The position numbers were made by a program, and so were the translations under genes. Positions 10,724 to 21,414 of a stretch of DNA of 64,000 nucleotides are shown in pieces; positions within the stretch are counted from its first letter, which is position 1, and each line of letters begins with the position of its first letter. A model generated the notes under the pieces. It worked only from the letters and a program-made list of their open reading frames with translations. It ran no database searches and was not told where the DNA came from. Source of the DNA: Thalassia testudinum (Eukaryota; Streptophyta; Magnoliopsida; Alismatales; Hydrocharitaceae); assembly GCA_037157565.1 (NCBI GenBank), contig JAZHRO010000073.1, forward strand, positions 90,498,001 through 90,562,000, given 5' to 3'.

Positions 10724-12318
10724 AATTCCACTGATTTGACCACTCCCTCTCCACCCCATTTTCTGCTCGGCTGAAGGCATTAAATTTAGCGCTTAACGGG
10801 AGGCAACCCGTCATCCCAAAAACAGAGACCCATCTGATTATTCGTCTGTACTCCATGTCCATTGCACCTTGAGTTCAGCCTTAGATAGTTGATCCCACCT
10901 CTGGTACACGTATCAGAGCTTAAAATCATCCGCATCAGTCATTTTCGACCCATTCACCCACCCGATGTATCCTATTCTAAGTCCCTGACCTCAACACTAT
11001 TTCACACCCTCCGTTTACAATGAGGACATTACAAAACTTAGGCATGGGGGGGTGATAAAGTGCATACATACAGAACCAAGAAAAAGTCAGGAGTCTCACA
11101 CACAAAAAATTCACATATGTCAAAAACATAAAAAAATTGAAAAATTATGAACAAGAACAAAAAAATGGGGGAGGGTGGAAATTTTGTGAGCCACATATTC
11201 ATAAGGAGAAAAAGAGCAAAAATGACAAAAAGGAGCACAAAATGAGAAAGAAAAAGAAATAGTCATTAGTAAAAGATTAAGGAATTAACTGAAGTTTTAG
11301 ACCAGATCAAGAAAAGAAATAGAAGAAAAGTGCTAAGGAGACATAACAAGAGATTAGCGGGAATGCTGGTCTTAGGCCTCTTGGGCTAGATTCTTTAGCT
11401 TAAAAATTCACATATCCGCTAAAATCTGGATAATCCTCAAGAGGTTGGGGAAAATGCGAAGCTTAAGTATTAGGTCTAAGGCTTAGGAAGTATTCGGCCT
11501 CGTTAACTGACCTCCAGTTTGCGGGATTCGGTAACCTAAGCATCCCAAATTCACACACAGCCTGGTTCAGTGCGCATAAACATCCAAATCACGCAAAAGC
11601 GTTTAATGTTATACAAAAGTCACCTAGATTAGGAGCGGCCAATCAACACAAGTTGATTTGGATGAGTTCCCAGCACGGAGAGGTAGGAAATTCCCCTCGA
11701 AGATACATAACAACATATCGTCTCCTCGGTGCTTGTCTCTTAGGATATTTAAATATCCTACTGGGGGCATGTAAGCACTCTGCTGGTTCAGATACCATGG
11801 GCGGCATTATCATGAAATGTCGATCGCCAGGGTCTGAATTCGGCCACGGAACACCATGGGCGGGATTATCTCGAAATCTCGAAAGCCAGGGTTCTGGGGG
11901 TTGCCATGGGCGGTGCTATCTCGAAGCATCGATAGCCAGGAACCCTTGAGGATTGATGATGGGGACGAGGAATCCGATACAGACCGTGTTGAGAAGCTAA
12001 TCCGAAGCTAGAAATAAAAAGAAAAGAGAGAGAAAAGCTCTCCAAACAAATAAATCTTCTATCTCTCTCTTACAAAAACGCATTGCAAACTGAACCTAGG
12101 CTAAAATGTCTCAAGCACGGGTGCTTTAACCGCGGATCCAACAAACCCTAGGTTAGTTTCTGTGGGCCTTAGAAACCTTTGCGAAGGACTGAGGCTAAAG
12201 CGGAACAGGTCCGGATTTTGGTTGGTACTTGAGTACCTCTAGGCCTATTGTCGGCATTCCTACCTAATCACAAAAGAAAAAGAAAAGCACAGACACTCTG
12301 GGTCTAGGCATGGGGGTA
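10724..12318 (+). other. Gyp-2 3' non-coding region
   Basis: It begins with GCGCTTAACGGGAGGCAACC at 10789-10808, the conserved motif after the last ORF. A CAATGAGGACATTA element (11018-11031) follows, with an internal polypurine tract GGCATGGGGGGGTGA (11041-11055) and an A-rich stretch (11085-11345). Three hairpin repeats (11795-11940) and a terminal tract GGCATGGGGGTA (12307-12318) complete it. No coding region. Confidence 0.65.
11795..11940 (+). repeat. Three 37-bp CCATGGGCGG...GCCAGG repeats in Gyp-2
   Basis: Units lie at 11795-11831, 11854-11890 and 11904-11940. Each starts CCATGGGCGG and ends GCCAGG, with a central TATCTCGAA...TCGA segment that can fold back on itself (best in unit 3, CTATC...GATAG). 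The spacers differ in sequence and length. Confidence 0.75.
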
Positions 12319-15058
12319 TGATGAGAGCCTCATCATGAGCCATAACTAGCTCATTTTGACCCAATAAAGAGAATAAAAGCTCCTACATAACCTAGAAGAA
12401 GGCCTAAATGAAGGAATAAGTGTTTTGAGAAGAAAACATGAAATAAAGGTTAAAGCTGCAATTTTACCATTGCAGTACATAAATGGGATTTCTCAGAGGC
12501 AAAACATAGGTCAAATGGTCTAAATGAGATAAAAAGTGGGTTGATTCAATCAGACATGGGTTTATGTGCAATCCAGGAATTAAATGACATTTGGTAACCC
12601 TAAAACAGATCCGCTTAAATTAACAAGGTTCCGATTAGGATAAAAATCAAGTAAACCCTCTAAAAATCTTGGAAAAATATCCTCTAGGGTTTATAACATT
12701 CAAATTAGCCTTTGGAACCTAGTTTGACCTAGAATAGGGTCCTAGCTCATTAATTGACCTAATTTAGGTTTTTATGCAAAATATCCAGTCAAACGTAGCC
12801 AAACCTAAAATCCAACTTCACCATTGGATTCCCTAGGTCCAAATTAGGTTTGTACCAAAATTTGGACCTAGGGGGAGGTCATCTTGACCTACTTTGCAAT
12901 TTAGTACACCCAAATCATAATTTGGTCCCTATCTTTTGAAAATCATCGCAGAGAGCCCCCTAACTTCCTCGCCACCTTTGCAATCAGGTCCTTCCATCAT
13001 TATTGGGGCAGAATCCTGCTTCGGCGAGGATTAGAGAGGGAATACTCTCTGATTCCTCAGAGATCCCCTCCAAGAAATGGAAGGGAGATTCTCTGAGGAA
13101 CTCCATTCCATCTAGGGCCAATCACGATCTCTGGTGTGAACCCAATCTCTCGTACGAATGCACGAGGGATTTCGGTATCCACCCTCTTTCCTTCTCCGGT
13201 GAGCCAGCAGAGGTAATGGCATGCCCTCCACACTCTGAAAGCACGGCCCAGTGCCTATAAAAGAACCCCCAAACCCAGCCGCTCATTTTCAGCTTGACTT
13301 GGCCGGACTTCCACCTCAAATTCTTCTCTTTCTTCTCCGACCAAGGGTCCAGCGAGCTCCGGCGAGCCCCCCTCCCCTCCCTCTTCGCTCTGCCACAAAA
13401 CCAGTGGCAGAGTCATCTTCCTGATTCTCCTCTGCATTGTGCAATACCCGCGTACGCTGCCTCAGACCCGTCGTCGCTGCCATCTTCCTCCACTGGGCAG
13501 CTTCTTCTCCAGCGACAGCAGGTACAGCTATCCGCCTCTCCATCCCCCTTCATCCATGTAAGTAGGTTAGAATTGTTCCACAACCTCCCCTCTTTCTTTT
13601 CCCAATTTTATTTCAATTGATTGCCCCTTGACACCGCCTGACCACCCTCATCTTCCACGTCACCGGCCGACCTCCGGCGAGTCGCCCCCACCATTCCGCC
13701 CCTCCATATGCCTCGCCGACCCTCACGTAACCTCCGCCTCACCACGAGGAACAACCTCTGCCCATCCACCATCCCTCTACGCCTCCACCACAGTCCCCCG
13801 AACACACCCACACCTCCGGCCACAGGTTGACCTAGGCATGCACGCCTAGGCCATCCCACGACCTGCAGCACCGTGCACGATCTTCGTCGTGCCACGGCAA
13901 AGGTCCCCAGCTGGTTTGATTAAGCCAAGAGGCTTGTTTTGTGTTTGACATTATTTCAGCCCCTGTCGCCATTGACGGTTGAAGCAGCTTCGGAGCAGCT
14001 CCAGGCTTCAGGACCTCCAGCCTTCAGGTGCAGCGGACTCGAGCGAGCAGTGCGAAGACATCTGGTACAGCAAGGAGCGCAGCGAAGCCCGCAGCCTTGG
14101 CAATTGCACGAAGAGTCTTCTGCGGGCACGCGCAAGAGCAGGGCAGGACTAATAGTCCCACATCGGCGAAATACGAAGCGCAAGTATGATATAAAGTGAA
14201 TTTGTGTTATCTTCTTATCGCCTCCGAACGCACAGGGGTGAGGTCCCTCACCTACCGCACGCTCGCCTCGTTCACGGCTTCATCTCGCGGATCTGGCGGG
14301 ATCCGACCCAACCCATTTTGAGCACTCCTCGCGCATCACCCACACGCCGGTGCACCTGGTCCTGGGTGTGAAATCCGACCCAATTACCCGCGGCTCTGGG
14401 AGAGCGTCCTTTGAGTAAATTACAGAGAGAGAGAGACGTGCGGGTAGAGGGACAGGGTAGGTTTTGCTTCCACCTCTCTGTGCAGTCTGGCTGAGCGTTG
14501 AGGAAAAGAGACTAAGCCGCAAGGAAGAAGAAGCGAAGAAGTAGAAGAAGAGGCTGAGCGAGGCTGAGAAGAGAAGGAAGAAAGAAGGATTGTAGAGAGA
14601 AAGAAGGACTTCAAGAAAAGAAGCAAAGGCAGGAAGAAGATCAAGGCAAGAAGAAGAACTACAGACAAAAAGAGGAAGAAGAGAAAAGACCAAAGAAGAA
14701 GCCTTCGCAGAAGAGAGAAGAGAAGGAAGGAAGAGAGACTGCAGAGAAAGAAGAAGAAAGAAAGCAAAAGAAAAAGGGAAAACATTTTTAAGATGTCTGA
14801 TCACAAGATCAGACGTCCAATTTTACTCTTTTGTCATAATTACTTTTTAACCGCATACATTCATATTTGAATTCAAGTTTTGAGTAAATTAGAGTGTTCA
14901 ATTACATTTGAGATTAGTAGTAAATTTCGATTGCTCCCTATGTTCGACCTCGGATACTCCGATTTTCGAGTAATAAAATCTTTATTTGTTGACGACGCTT
15001 GATCACCTATACTACGACGTAATTAACTGTTAAAACACGATCGAGCCATTTCGCTTCA
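12319..15058 (+). mobile_element. Gyp-2 3' LTR (2.74 kb)
   Basis: It starts TGATGAGAGCC directly after the terminal polypurine tract and ends near CGCTTCA at 15058, where minus-strand Gyp-3 leader begins. It is homologous to the Gyp-4 LTR (29037-31770, opposite strand). Both start TGATGA and share a segment near the start (CTCCTACATA... / ...AATTTTACC) and a TATA box (here TATAAAAG at 13256-13263). The strand is strongly purine-rich at 14420-14785. The many small Ser/Leu/Phe-rich or Pro-rich ORFs (13000-14800) result from these biased stretches and are not genes. Confidence 0.7.
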
Positions 15059-16278
15059 ATAAGGGGAAATCAGAAGAAAGGAGCCCTGCAATACAAACAA
15101 TCAACCCTGTCCTTAGGTGGGTTAGCCTAAAGACGTATAGAATACCAGGACTCGTCTTGAGATTATAACCAATTTGGTCTACTTTTATCCGGTCAATCCA
15201 ACCAGTCAGAAAGAGGGGCTGGGGAGATGGTTCTTCCTTTGGCTTGCACCTCCGGTTCCTAGTGTAGCCCACAACTGTGGTTGTTTGACGCTACTCCCCT
15301 AGCTAGACATCAGATGGACCAGTAGAAGTAGATTAATCGAAAAAAATGTCAATCTGAGCCCCGAAGTGTGAATCAATCCTTAAGGCCAATGTCTACTCAG
15401 TTTTAATTAGGCTTGGGATGATTGTGCTCTTGGAATGTGATGGGCCCTTTAGATGGGATGTGCCCTTAATGATTAATTCAAATGTGTTTGTGTGCACAAC
15501 TAGGGTTTACAAACAAGGTTATTTAATGATGTGTCTTTTATGGTTTAACCTTGTTTAGTAGCTTTTAGGGTTTAATCTTAGGTGTATTCAATCAAGTTCA
15601 AGAGAACACTCCAAGTTTTGAAAGCACTAGTGATGATATATTCCTTTCGAAATCAAAAAATAATTTGGAGTGCCTAGTTCAGCCCTAAAGATTAACCTAA
15701 GTGGCAAGTTACTTGATGAATCAATTTTTATTTGAGTGGTGCAGCCCAACCAGCTCAATCAATTGGCCTGTTGCACCACTTAGTTAAGGCACACAAAAAG
15801 TCTGAACCTTGTTAGATTTCTACTCACTTATGTGTATTGTGTTGAGGTGTACTGGGTCCACAGGTGAAATCCGAGTTAAGTGGTAGAATCAAAGTGGAAT
15901 GGTGTGCCTTAAGTCGATAGTTGTGGGTGTTAATGTGTTTCTCTTTTAGGAAATCCCACAATCAGATAACTTTTTTTTTTATTTTTTTATGTGGATGGCG
16001 AGGTGAGTGGAGTGACAAACAAGACAAAAAATTTCTATCCTAGGGTTTGTGAAAACACCTAAGTAGATTAGCTCTTGATTATTAAGGTGGCGAAATGATC
16101 TAGTGGGTGAGGAAGTGGGGGAATACTTACAAATGCCTCTACCCGCACTTTACTTGAATCTACCGCCTTCGGCTCCTCGATCAGGTTCTTGCAAGATAAT
16201 AAATCAAAGAAGAAAGATGGGTTAGAAAAATATGTAAGTAATGCGGGAAAACATGAAAAAAAACCAAAGAACATTGCC
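15059..16278 (-). other. Gyp-3 5' leader (internal region truncated)
   Basis: Homologous in the same orientation to the Gyp-6 leader (54560-55700) and, in the opposite orientation, to the Gyp-5 leader. Shared phrases include CCCTGCAATACAAACAATCA near 15083 and 54581, and TGGTTCTTCCTTTGGCTTGC near 15228. The rest of the Gyp-3 internal region is absent: the leader abuts the Gyp-2 LTR at 15058. Confidence 0.7.
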
Positions 16279-16296
16279 TCTCTAACAACGGTGCCA
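16279..16296 (-). promoter_or_regulatory. Gyp-3 primer binding site, tRNA-Asp type
   Basis: The minus strand reads TGGCACCGTTGTTAGAGA, related to the tRNA-Asp complement TGGCGCCGTTGCCGGGGA with several G-to-A type changes. It lies next to the LTR end (TCA then TTTTGG). Confidence 0.65.
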
Positions 16297-16299
16297 AAA

Positions 16300-16434
16300 T
16301 GATGAAATCGGATCTCGTCGCGGAAAGGTTCGAGTTTGGAAAACCCATCATCGTAGTTTGATTCGCGAGAAAATCCATCGATCAGATAAAATTTATAACC
16401 GAAACTCGAATGTGAGTCCCAGGTCGAACATAGG
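16300..16434 (-). mobile_element. Gyp-3 5' LTR, left piece (split by Cop-1)
   Basis: The first 135 bp of the LTR as read on the plus strand match the same edge of the Gyp-6 LTR (55735 onward): GGATTTGAAAACCCGTC-like, AAATTTATA-ACCGAA-like and CCAGGTCGAACA phrases occur in order. It stops at ATAGG, the target site of Cop-1, and continues at 26479. Confidence 0.8.
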
Positions 16435-17579
16435 TGTTGGAACCTTATTCCACATCTTGTTTTGGTGTTAACAAAATTATTATGGATTAATGTTTACACT
16501 TGAGTGCTTTTCAGACTTAGGTGAAGATCAAGGCAAACAGGAAGTGATGGACGTCATGATGATGAGAAAGAGAAGATGATGACAAGGAGGAGGCAAGATG
16601 ACAAGGATGAGTGGAAGTGAAGAAGATTATCTTCAACCTTTAGTTTTTTAGTTTAGACTTTTATTTATAGAATGTATGCCTCTTAACAAAGGAATGTAAC
16701 TCAGATCGTAAAGATAATTAGAGATAAATTAGGATTAATATTACGATTATTTTCAAAAAAATGTAATTGATTAAATCACTTAAAAAGGTACCTGTTAACC
16801 CACAAGTCCCGGTACTAAAGTTTAGTACTGGTACATGTGAGTTACAGGTTTGTGTTTCTTCATAGAAACAAACCTATACCCTGCAAGTACCGGTACTGGA
16901 GGTAACGAGTACCGGCACTAATGATCAGTACCAATACAAGTGGGTTACAGATTTGTGTTAAGAGTTTGAAACCCAAATCTAGAAGCAACGAGTACCGGTA
17001 CCAACACTTTAGTACCGGTACCAAGTAGCTGTTGGCTCAAAACTGAACAGCTAGAAAATTAATTCTGGCTATATGAACGTTGGGATTTAAACCCCATCGT
17101 CTAGTAGACGTCCCAACTAGGTCCTAACACTATAAATAAACCCTTGGACCCTTAGTTTGCACATAAGAAATAGAGAAGAAAAATTCTAGAGCTATAATTC
17201 AAATTTCCACCATATTTTCAAGAGAGAAAGAAGAATCTTGCCATTCACTTTCTCTACATTCTTGCAAGCTCAACACTGTGTTTTTCTCACGCATCTATGA
17301 AGCAATTCATGTCCATCCTTGGCTCTCAAATTGGTATTCAATTTAATTATTGTTGGGAGGCATAGGAATTCTTGTTGTAGAAGTTCTCTTTCTTACACCA
17401 GTTCTTATTTGCATTTTGAGCTTGTTGCTCGTTGGCTTGTAACAAATCTGTTATTGTACTTGGGTTGAGGTAACCCATTAATTACCTCGATTTGGTAAAT
17501 TGATTCTCTCGAGGTTGAGAGAATCAGGTTAAAAACCCTAAGCTGGGAGGCTTAGGTAGTAGAGTACCTAAGGGAGGGG
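16435..17579 (+). repeat. Cop-1 5' LTR, first piece (U3, R start)
   Basis: It starts TGTTGGAACC and is followed, in the homologous 3' LTR, by the same order of motifs. It carries about seven GTACCGGTAC-like palindromes at 16800-17030 and a TATA box TATAAATA at 17131-17138. It is interrupted at the target site AGGGG (17575-17579); the LTR resumes at 23145. Confidence 0.85.
16800..17030. repeat. GTACCGGTAC-type palindrome cluster in Cop-1 5' LTR
   Basis: About seven exact or near copies of the 10-bp palindrome GTACCGGTAC, separated by AT-rich or GTGGGTTACAG spacers. The 3' LTR has a similar cluster (25550-25775) in which a block is permuted. Confidence 0.8.
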
Positions 17580-19304
17580 TGTTGGTGCTAGAGCACCACG
17601 ATCATTTGTTTTGATGATAACAAAACACGTGTTATTTAACATTTGCAATTTGAGTCCTAGATTTCAGGTCAATTGCAAATGAAGACGTGTTTAGACGGAA
17701 CTCGAGCTCGCATCCAGGACGGATTGGAGGAGCTTGACGGAAAATAGAGGAGGTTCGCGTGGAGCGAAAGATTGGAGATGGAAGACAAGAAGAATAGGAT
17801 AGATTCTTTTTTATCCTTTCATGTATCTCTTGTATTTATTTTCTTGCTCTTTATTTTCCTTAGACATTATGTTAAAGAGCCTCAAAGAACCCTAACAGTA
17901 GTCCTAGGAACACCTGCACAACCCTAGGATACGTAGGTTTTCTGTAGAACACTTAGAAAACCAATATAGGGTTAAAACTGACTTTCCAGACGTCTAATTC
18001 ACGAATCAGACGTCTGATAAAGGATTTTAAGACGTCTGACTGTTGTTTCAGACGTCTGATAACTGTTAGGCTGGACATAGTTAGTTCTGTCTGATGAATT
18101 CAGACGTCCAGACCTTATACCAGACGTCTTAGGAGACGTCTGATGACTTTGCCAGACGTCCAGTTAGTGGACCGTTGGCTGGCTTAGAAAACACTCAAGA
18201 TTATGACCGTTAGAGCCTTATCAGACGTCCATAGGACTTTACAGACGTCTGATAAATGACCGTTTTGCCTCGGCTGACCCAAAATCTCTTCTCAGAGATT
18301 TTCTAGCCGTTGCAACGTTTGGAAATCAATTCCCACAGTAAAAGTAGGTTTCCAGACGTCCAGAAATAGTGCCAGACGTCCTGTATGTCGTCTGATGGAC
18401 TTGCACAAAAACCCTGTTTAGATCTGATTCAAGTCAGGGAGAAACCCGCACAGAATCAGACGTCTGACCTTGGAATCAGACGTCTTAAAGTGGCCTTCCA
18501 GACGTCTGATGCCAGAGTTAGACGTCTGATAACCCTGTGAAGTGTAATCATTGTCCTGATTTCGGCCTGATTCTCTTGGGCTTTGCACCCAACGGCTATG
18601 GAAGCTTTTCCAAGCCTTCCAAAGCCTTCCTAAGGCCTCTATAAATAGAGGGGAACCTTTGTAACACAAAACACAAGAAGAGAAATATAAGAGACACACT
18701 TAGATACACAAGATATACACTCTCACACTCTTTTGTGTCCAGAAAAGATCTTGCTCTCCAAGCTCAAGCTCCATCATCTTGAGAGCTAAATTCAGTTTCC
18801 GCGCCCGCTCTCCCGCTGTTGTTCACGAGAGCGACGTAGCGCCATCGCGTGGCACACGCACCGCGTCATCATCGATGCACTCCTTGCAAAGGGGAGTTTC
18901 CTATTTCCTATAGAAGCTAGGTTTAATTTTGTTGGCTCTATAGGACTGTTGTTTTATTTTATCTTTGTATTTTGGTTGGGTATTCGCTTTGCGAATTCCC
19001 GTCTCCTTCGTGGGACAAAATCCTTCTCGTGGAGAGAAGGGGTTGAGGAACGCTACCCTCGTACTTGTAGCGTGGTTGTACTGAGGTTGAATCACCCTCG
19101 TTCAAAGTGATTCGTTTAGTGGATTTTGATCAACTTGGTTGATCGGAAAATCCTAACTCGAGAGGGTTAGGTGGTGGTTTTCACCCGGTTTGGGTTTCCA
19201 CCTAAAAATACCTGTGTACATTTTGTGATTGATTTTTGTGAGATTGCTTTATATTTTTATTTCCGCAATTTTATTACGTCACCCCTCCTGGTAGGGAACC
19301 TTCA
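17580..19304 (+). repeat. Cop-2 5' LTR (1725 bp)
   Basis: It starts TGTTGGTGC, with a terminal hairpin GGTGC/GCACC, and ends CCTTCA. U3 holds 16 copies of AGACGTC (17988-18530) by my count. The TATA box TATAAATA lies at 18640-18647. Small ORFs at 18418 and 18901 on the minus strand recur identically in LTR2 and are not genes. Confidence 0.93.
17988..18530. repeat. AGACGTCT palindrome array in Cop-2 U3
   Basis: Sixteen AGACGTC(T/C) units, mostly CAGACGTCTGAT, occur at irregular 15-60 bp spacing upstream of the TATA box. GACGTC is an ACGT-core palindrome of the kind bound by plant bZIP proteins (C-box). The binding role is inference. Confidence 0.85.
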
Positions 19305-19306
19305 AT

Positions 19307-19318
19307 TGGTATCAGAGC
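19307..19318 (+). promoter_or_regulatory. Cop-2 primer binding site (initiator tRNA-Met)
   Basis: TGGTATCAGAGC, two bases inside the 5' LTR, equals the complement of the 3' end of plant initiator tRNA-Met. Confidence 0.92.
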
Positions 19319-19361
19319 AGGTCTCGCATTTTCGGCGTTACAAACCGGCGAGGATCTAAAC

Positions 19362-21095
19362 ATGGAGGGAAGCTGTTCCACAAGCAGGATTTCCGAGGGG
19401 CAGTCCACAACCCGTCCGCCGTTCTTCGACGGAAGCAACTACCCCTACTGGAAGCTGCGGATGAAGACGTGGCTTCAAGCCACCGACTTCACGGTCTGGG
19501 CTAGATGCGAGACGCCATTCGACATCCTAGAAAAACCCACGGGAGGATACTCGCAGCAGCAGATTCGGGAACTCTCTCTCAACGCAAAAACAATGAACGC
19601 ATTGTATTGCGCGCTCAGCTCGGAGGAGTTCAATAGAATCTCGCAATGCGCCACCGCATACGAGATCTGGCACACACTCGAGGTAACTCATGAAGGTACC
19701 TCTAAGGTAAAAACTTCTAAACTCAATTTACTTTCACAAGAATTTGAGGCTTTTTCTATGAAATCTGACGAAACTTTAAGTGAGATGAACACTAGGTTCA
19801 CTCTCATAGTGAATAACTTGAAAGCTTTAGGAAAGACTTTCATCAAGGGGGAGCTTCAAGGGAAGCTTCTTCGTTCCCTTGGACCGGAATGGGAACAGAA
19901 AGTCACCGCCATCGAAGAGGCGAACGAAATGGAGGAGCTCAACATGGAAGATCTCCTAGGCAATCTGATGGCCTACGAGACTAAGTTGAAGCAAAAGAAG
20001 AAGGATACACCGGAGCCTAAACTAAAGAAGACTCTCGCCTTCAAAGCCGCGTCGGATAGCGAGGTAAGTTCCGACGACGAAGACTTTAGAATTTTACTTA
20101 AAAATTTTTCCAAGTTTTGTAGGGAATTAAAGAAAGAGAAAAAGGAGAAGAAAGAAAGCCCGAGACGTTGCTACCACTGCAACGGGAAAGGGCATCTGCG
20201 ACCAGAATGCCCTCTTCTCAAAAAGGAGAAGAAGAAGGAAAAGGAGAAGAAATCCAAGAAGAAGGCGTTCCAAGCCACTTGGGACGATTCTAGCTCGGAG
20301 GAAGAAGAAGAAAAGACCATAGAAGAAGAAACCGCTTGCTTCGGTTTCATGGCCAGAGGAAGCGACAGCGAAAGCGAAAGCGACTCAGACAACGAGGTAA
20401 ATCTCGATCTTCAAGAAGCATTTAATGAACTTTTTGAGATTAGTAAATCACTTAGGGTAGAAAATAAAGGCATTAAAAAGAACCTTAGTTTTCTTAGAAA
20501 TGAAAATGATAGGTTAGAAAAATAACTCAAGGACATAGAAACTAGTCCTAAGGATAATAACCTATTATTAGAAAATCAAGACCTCATCAATGAAAATAAT
20601 AAATTGATTGAGGAAAATGATAGTCTAAAAATAGAAATTTATGATTTAAAGACTAAGATGAATACTATAGAAAGAGAAATTGCATGTCTTAGGGAAAGCT
20701 CTAACAAACTAATCAACAAAGTAGATGATTTTTATAGCCCTAAGGTTGAGAAAGGATCTCCGTCAAGGAGACCCTCTAACAAATCTGGATCCAAGCCCAC
20801 TTGGATACCGAAAAAAGAATTAGAATCTTGTTTTGTAGGGTTCAGGGATGACTACAACATAAAGGACTGGACCTACAAGCTCAAGGCTGGTCAACTTAAG
20901 TTGGGAGAACCAATGAGTAGACCAAGGAGGAGAAGAAGAAGACCGACGAGATGGCGAACAAACGACGGACCCGCCGCACGTCGACCACCAGATTGGAGAC
21001 CGGCGCCAATGCCCGGGCCTCCAAGCTACGGATGGGAGCCCCATCCGATGTGGCATCCACCACCACCATTCGGGCCATTTTATTGGCCATGGTAG
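19362..21095 (+). pseudogene. Cop-2 gag, interrupted by one in-frame stop
   Basis: One continuous frame of 578 codons runs from the ATG at 19362 (44 bp after the primer site) to the TAG at 21093-21095. It is broken only by a TAA at 20523-20525. Residues 20-230 form a copia gag (UBN2-type) domain: PYWKLRMKTWLQA, MNALYCALS, EIWHTLE and LMAYETKLK are typical. A CCHC zinc knuckle, CYHCNGKGHLRPEC, lies at residues 270-283 in a Lys/Glu-rich linker, followed by acidic Ser/Glu repeats. After the stop come a coiled-coil segment, PTWIPKK, and an Arg-rich then Pro/Trp-rich tail that ends FYWPW. Gag packages the element RNA in cytoplasmic particles. The stop lies within the coiled coil and would remove about 190 residues. 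No protease or other pol domain follows. It may simply be a recent nonsense change (GAA to TAA fits the context). Confidence 0.85.
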
Positions 21096-21414
21096 GTGAG
21101 GTAAAATTCTTAACCCTATCCTTTTTATAAGCATTTAGATAGGGGGAGTTAAAAATGATGAGCTTATTGTCAATTTTTAAGGGGGAGATACAAGTTAGCT
21201 AAATTTCCTTTAGTAAGGGGGAGAAAAATAATAGCTATCTTGTTGTTATAAAAAGGGGGAGGACATTACCTTTGTTAAAATAAATAGAAGAGCATGTTTT
21301 AAGGGGAGTAATAGAAAATTTAAAATCAATCAAACCTTTTTGATAATGTCAAAAAGGGGGAGGATTTTTATGCATTATTATTTACGGTTTTGTCATCATC
21401 AAAAAGGGGGAGAT
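21096..21414 (+). promoter_or_regulatory. Cop-2 3' non-coding region with repeated polypurine tracts
   Basis: It contains six AAGGGGGAG-like tracts (near 21140, 21180, 21217, 21255, 21300 and 21355) before the terminal AAAAAGGGGGAGAT (21401-21414), which abuts LTR2 and is the plus-strand primer. Confidence 0.8.

Noticed and set aside
14280..14804. 174-codon Phe/Leu/Ser-rich minus ORF
   Set aside because: It is the reverse strand of a purine-rich stretch in the Gyp-2 LTR; the composition explains the open frame.
20523..20525. Programmed stop readthrough in Cop-2 gag
   Set aside because: Context TAA-CTC is not a known leaky signal and one copy cannot distinguish it from a mutation; kept only as something to check.
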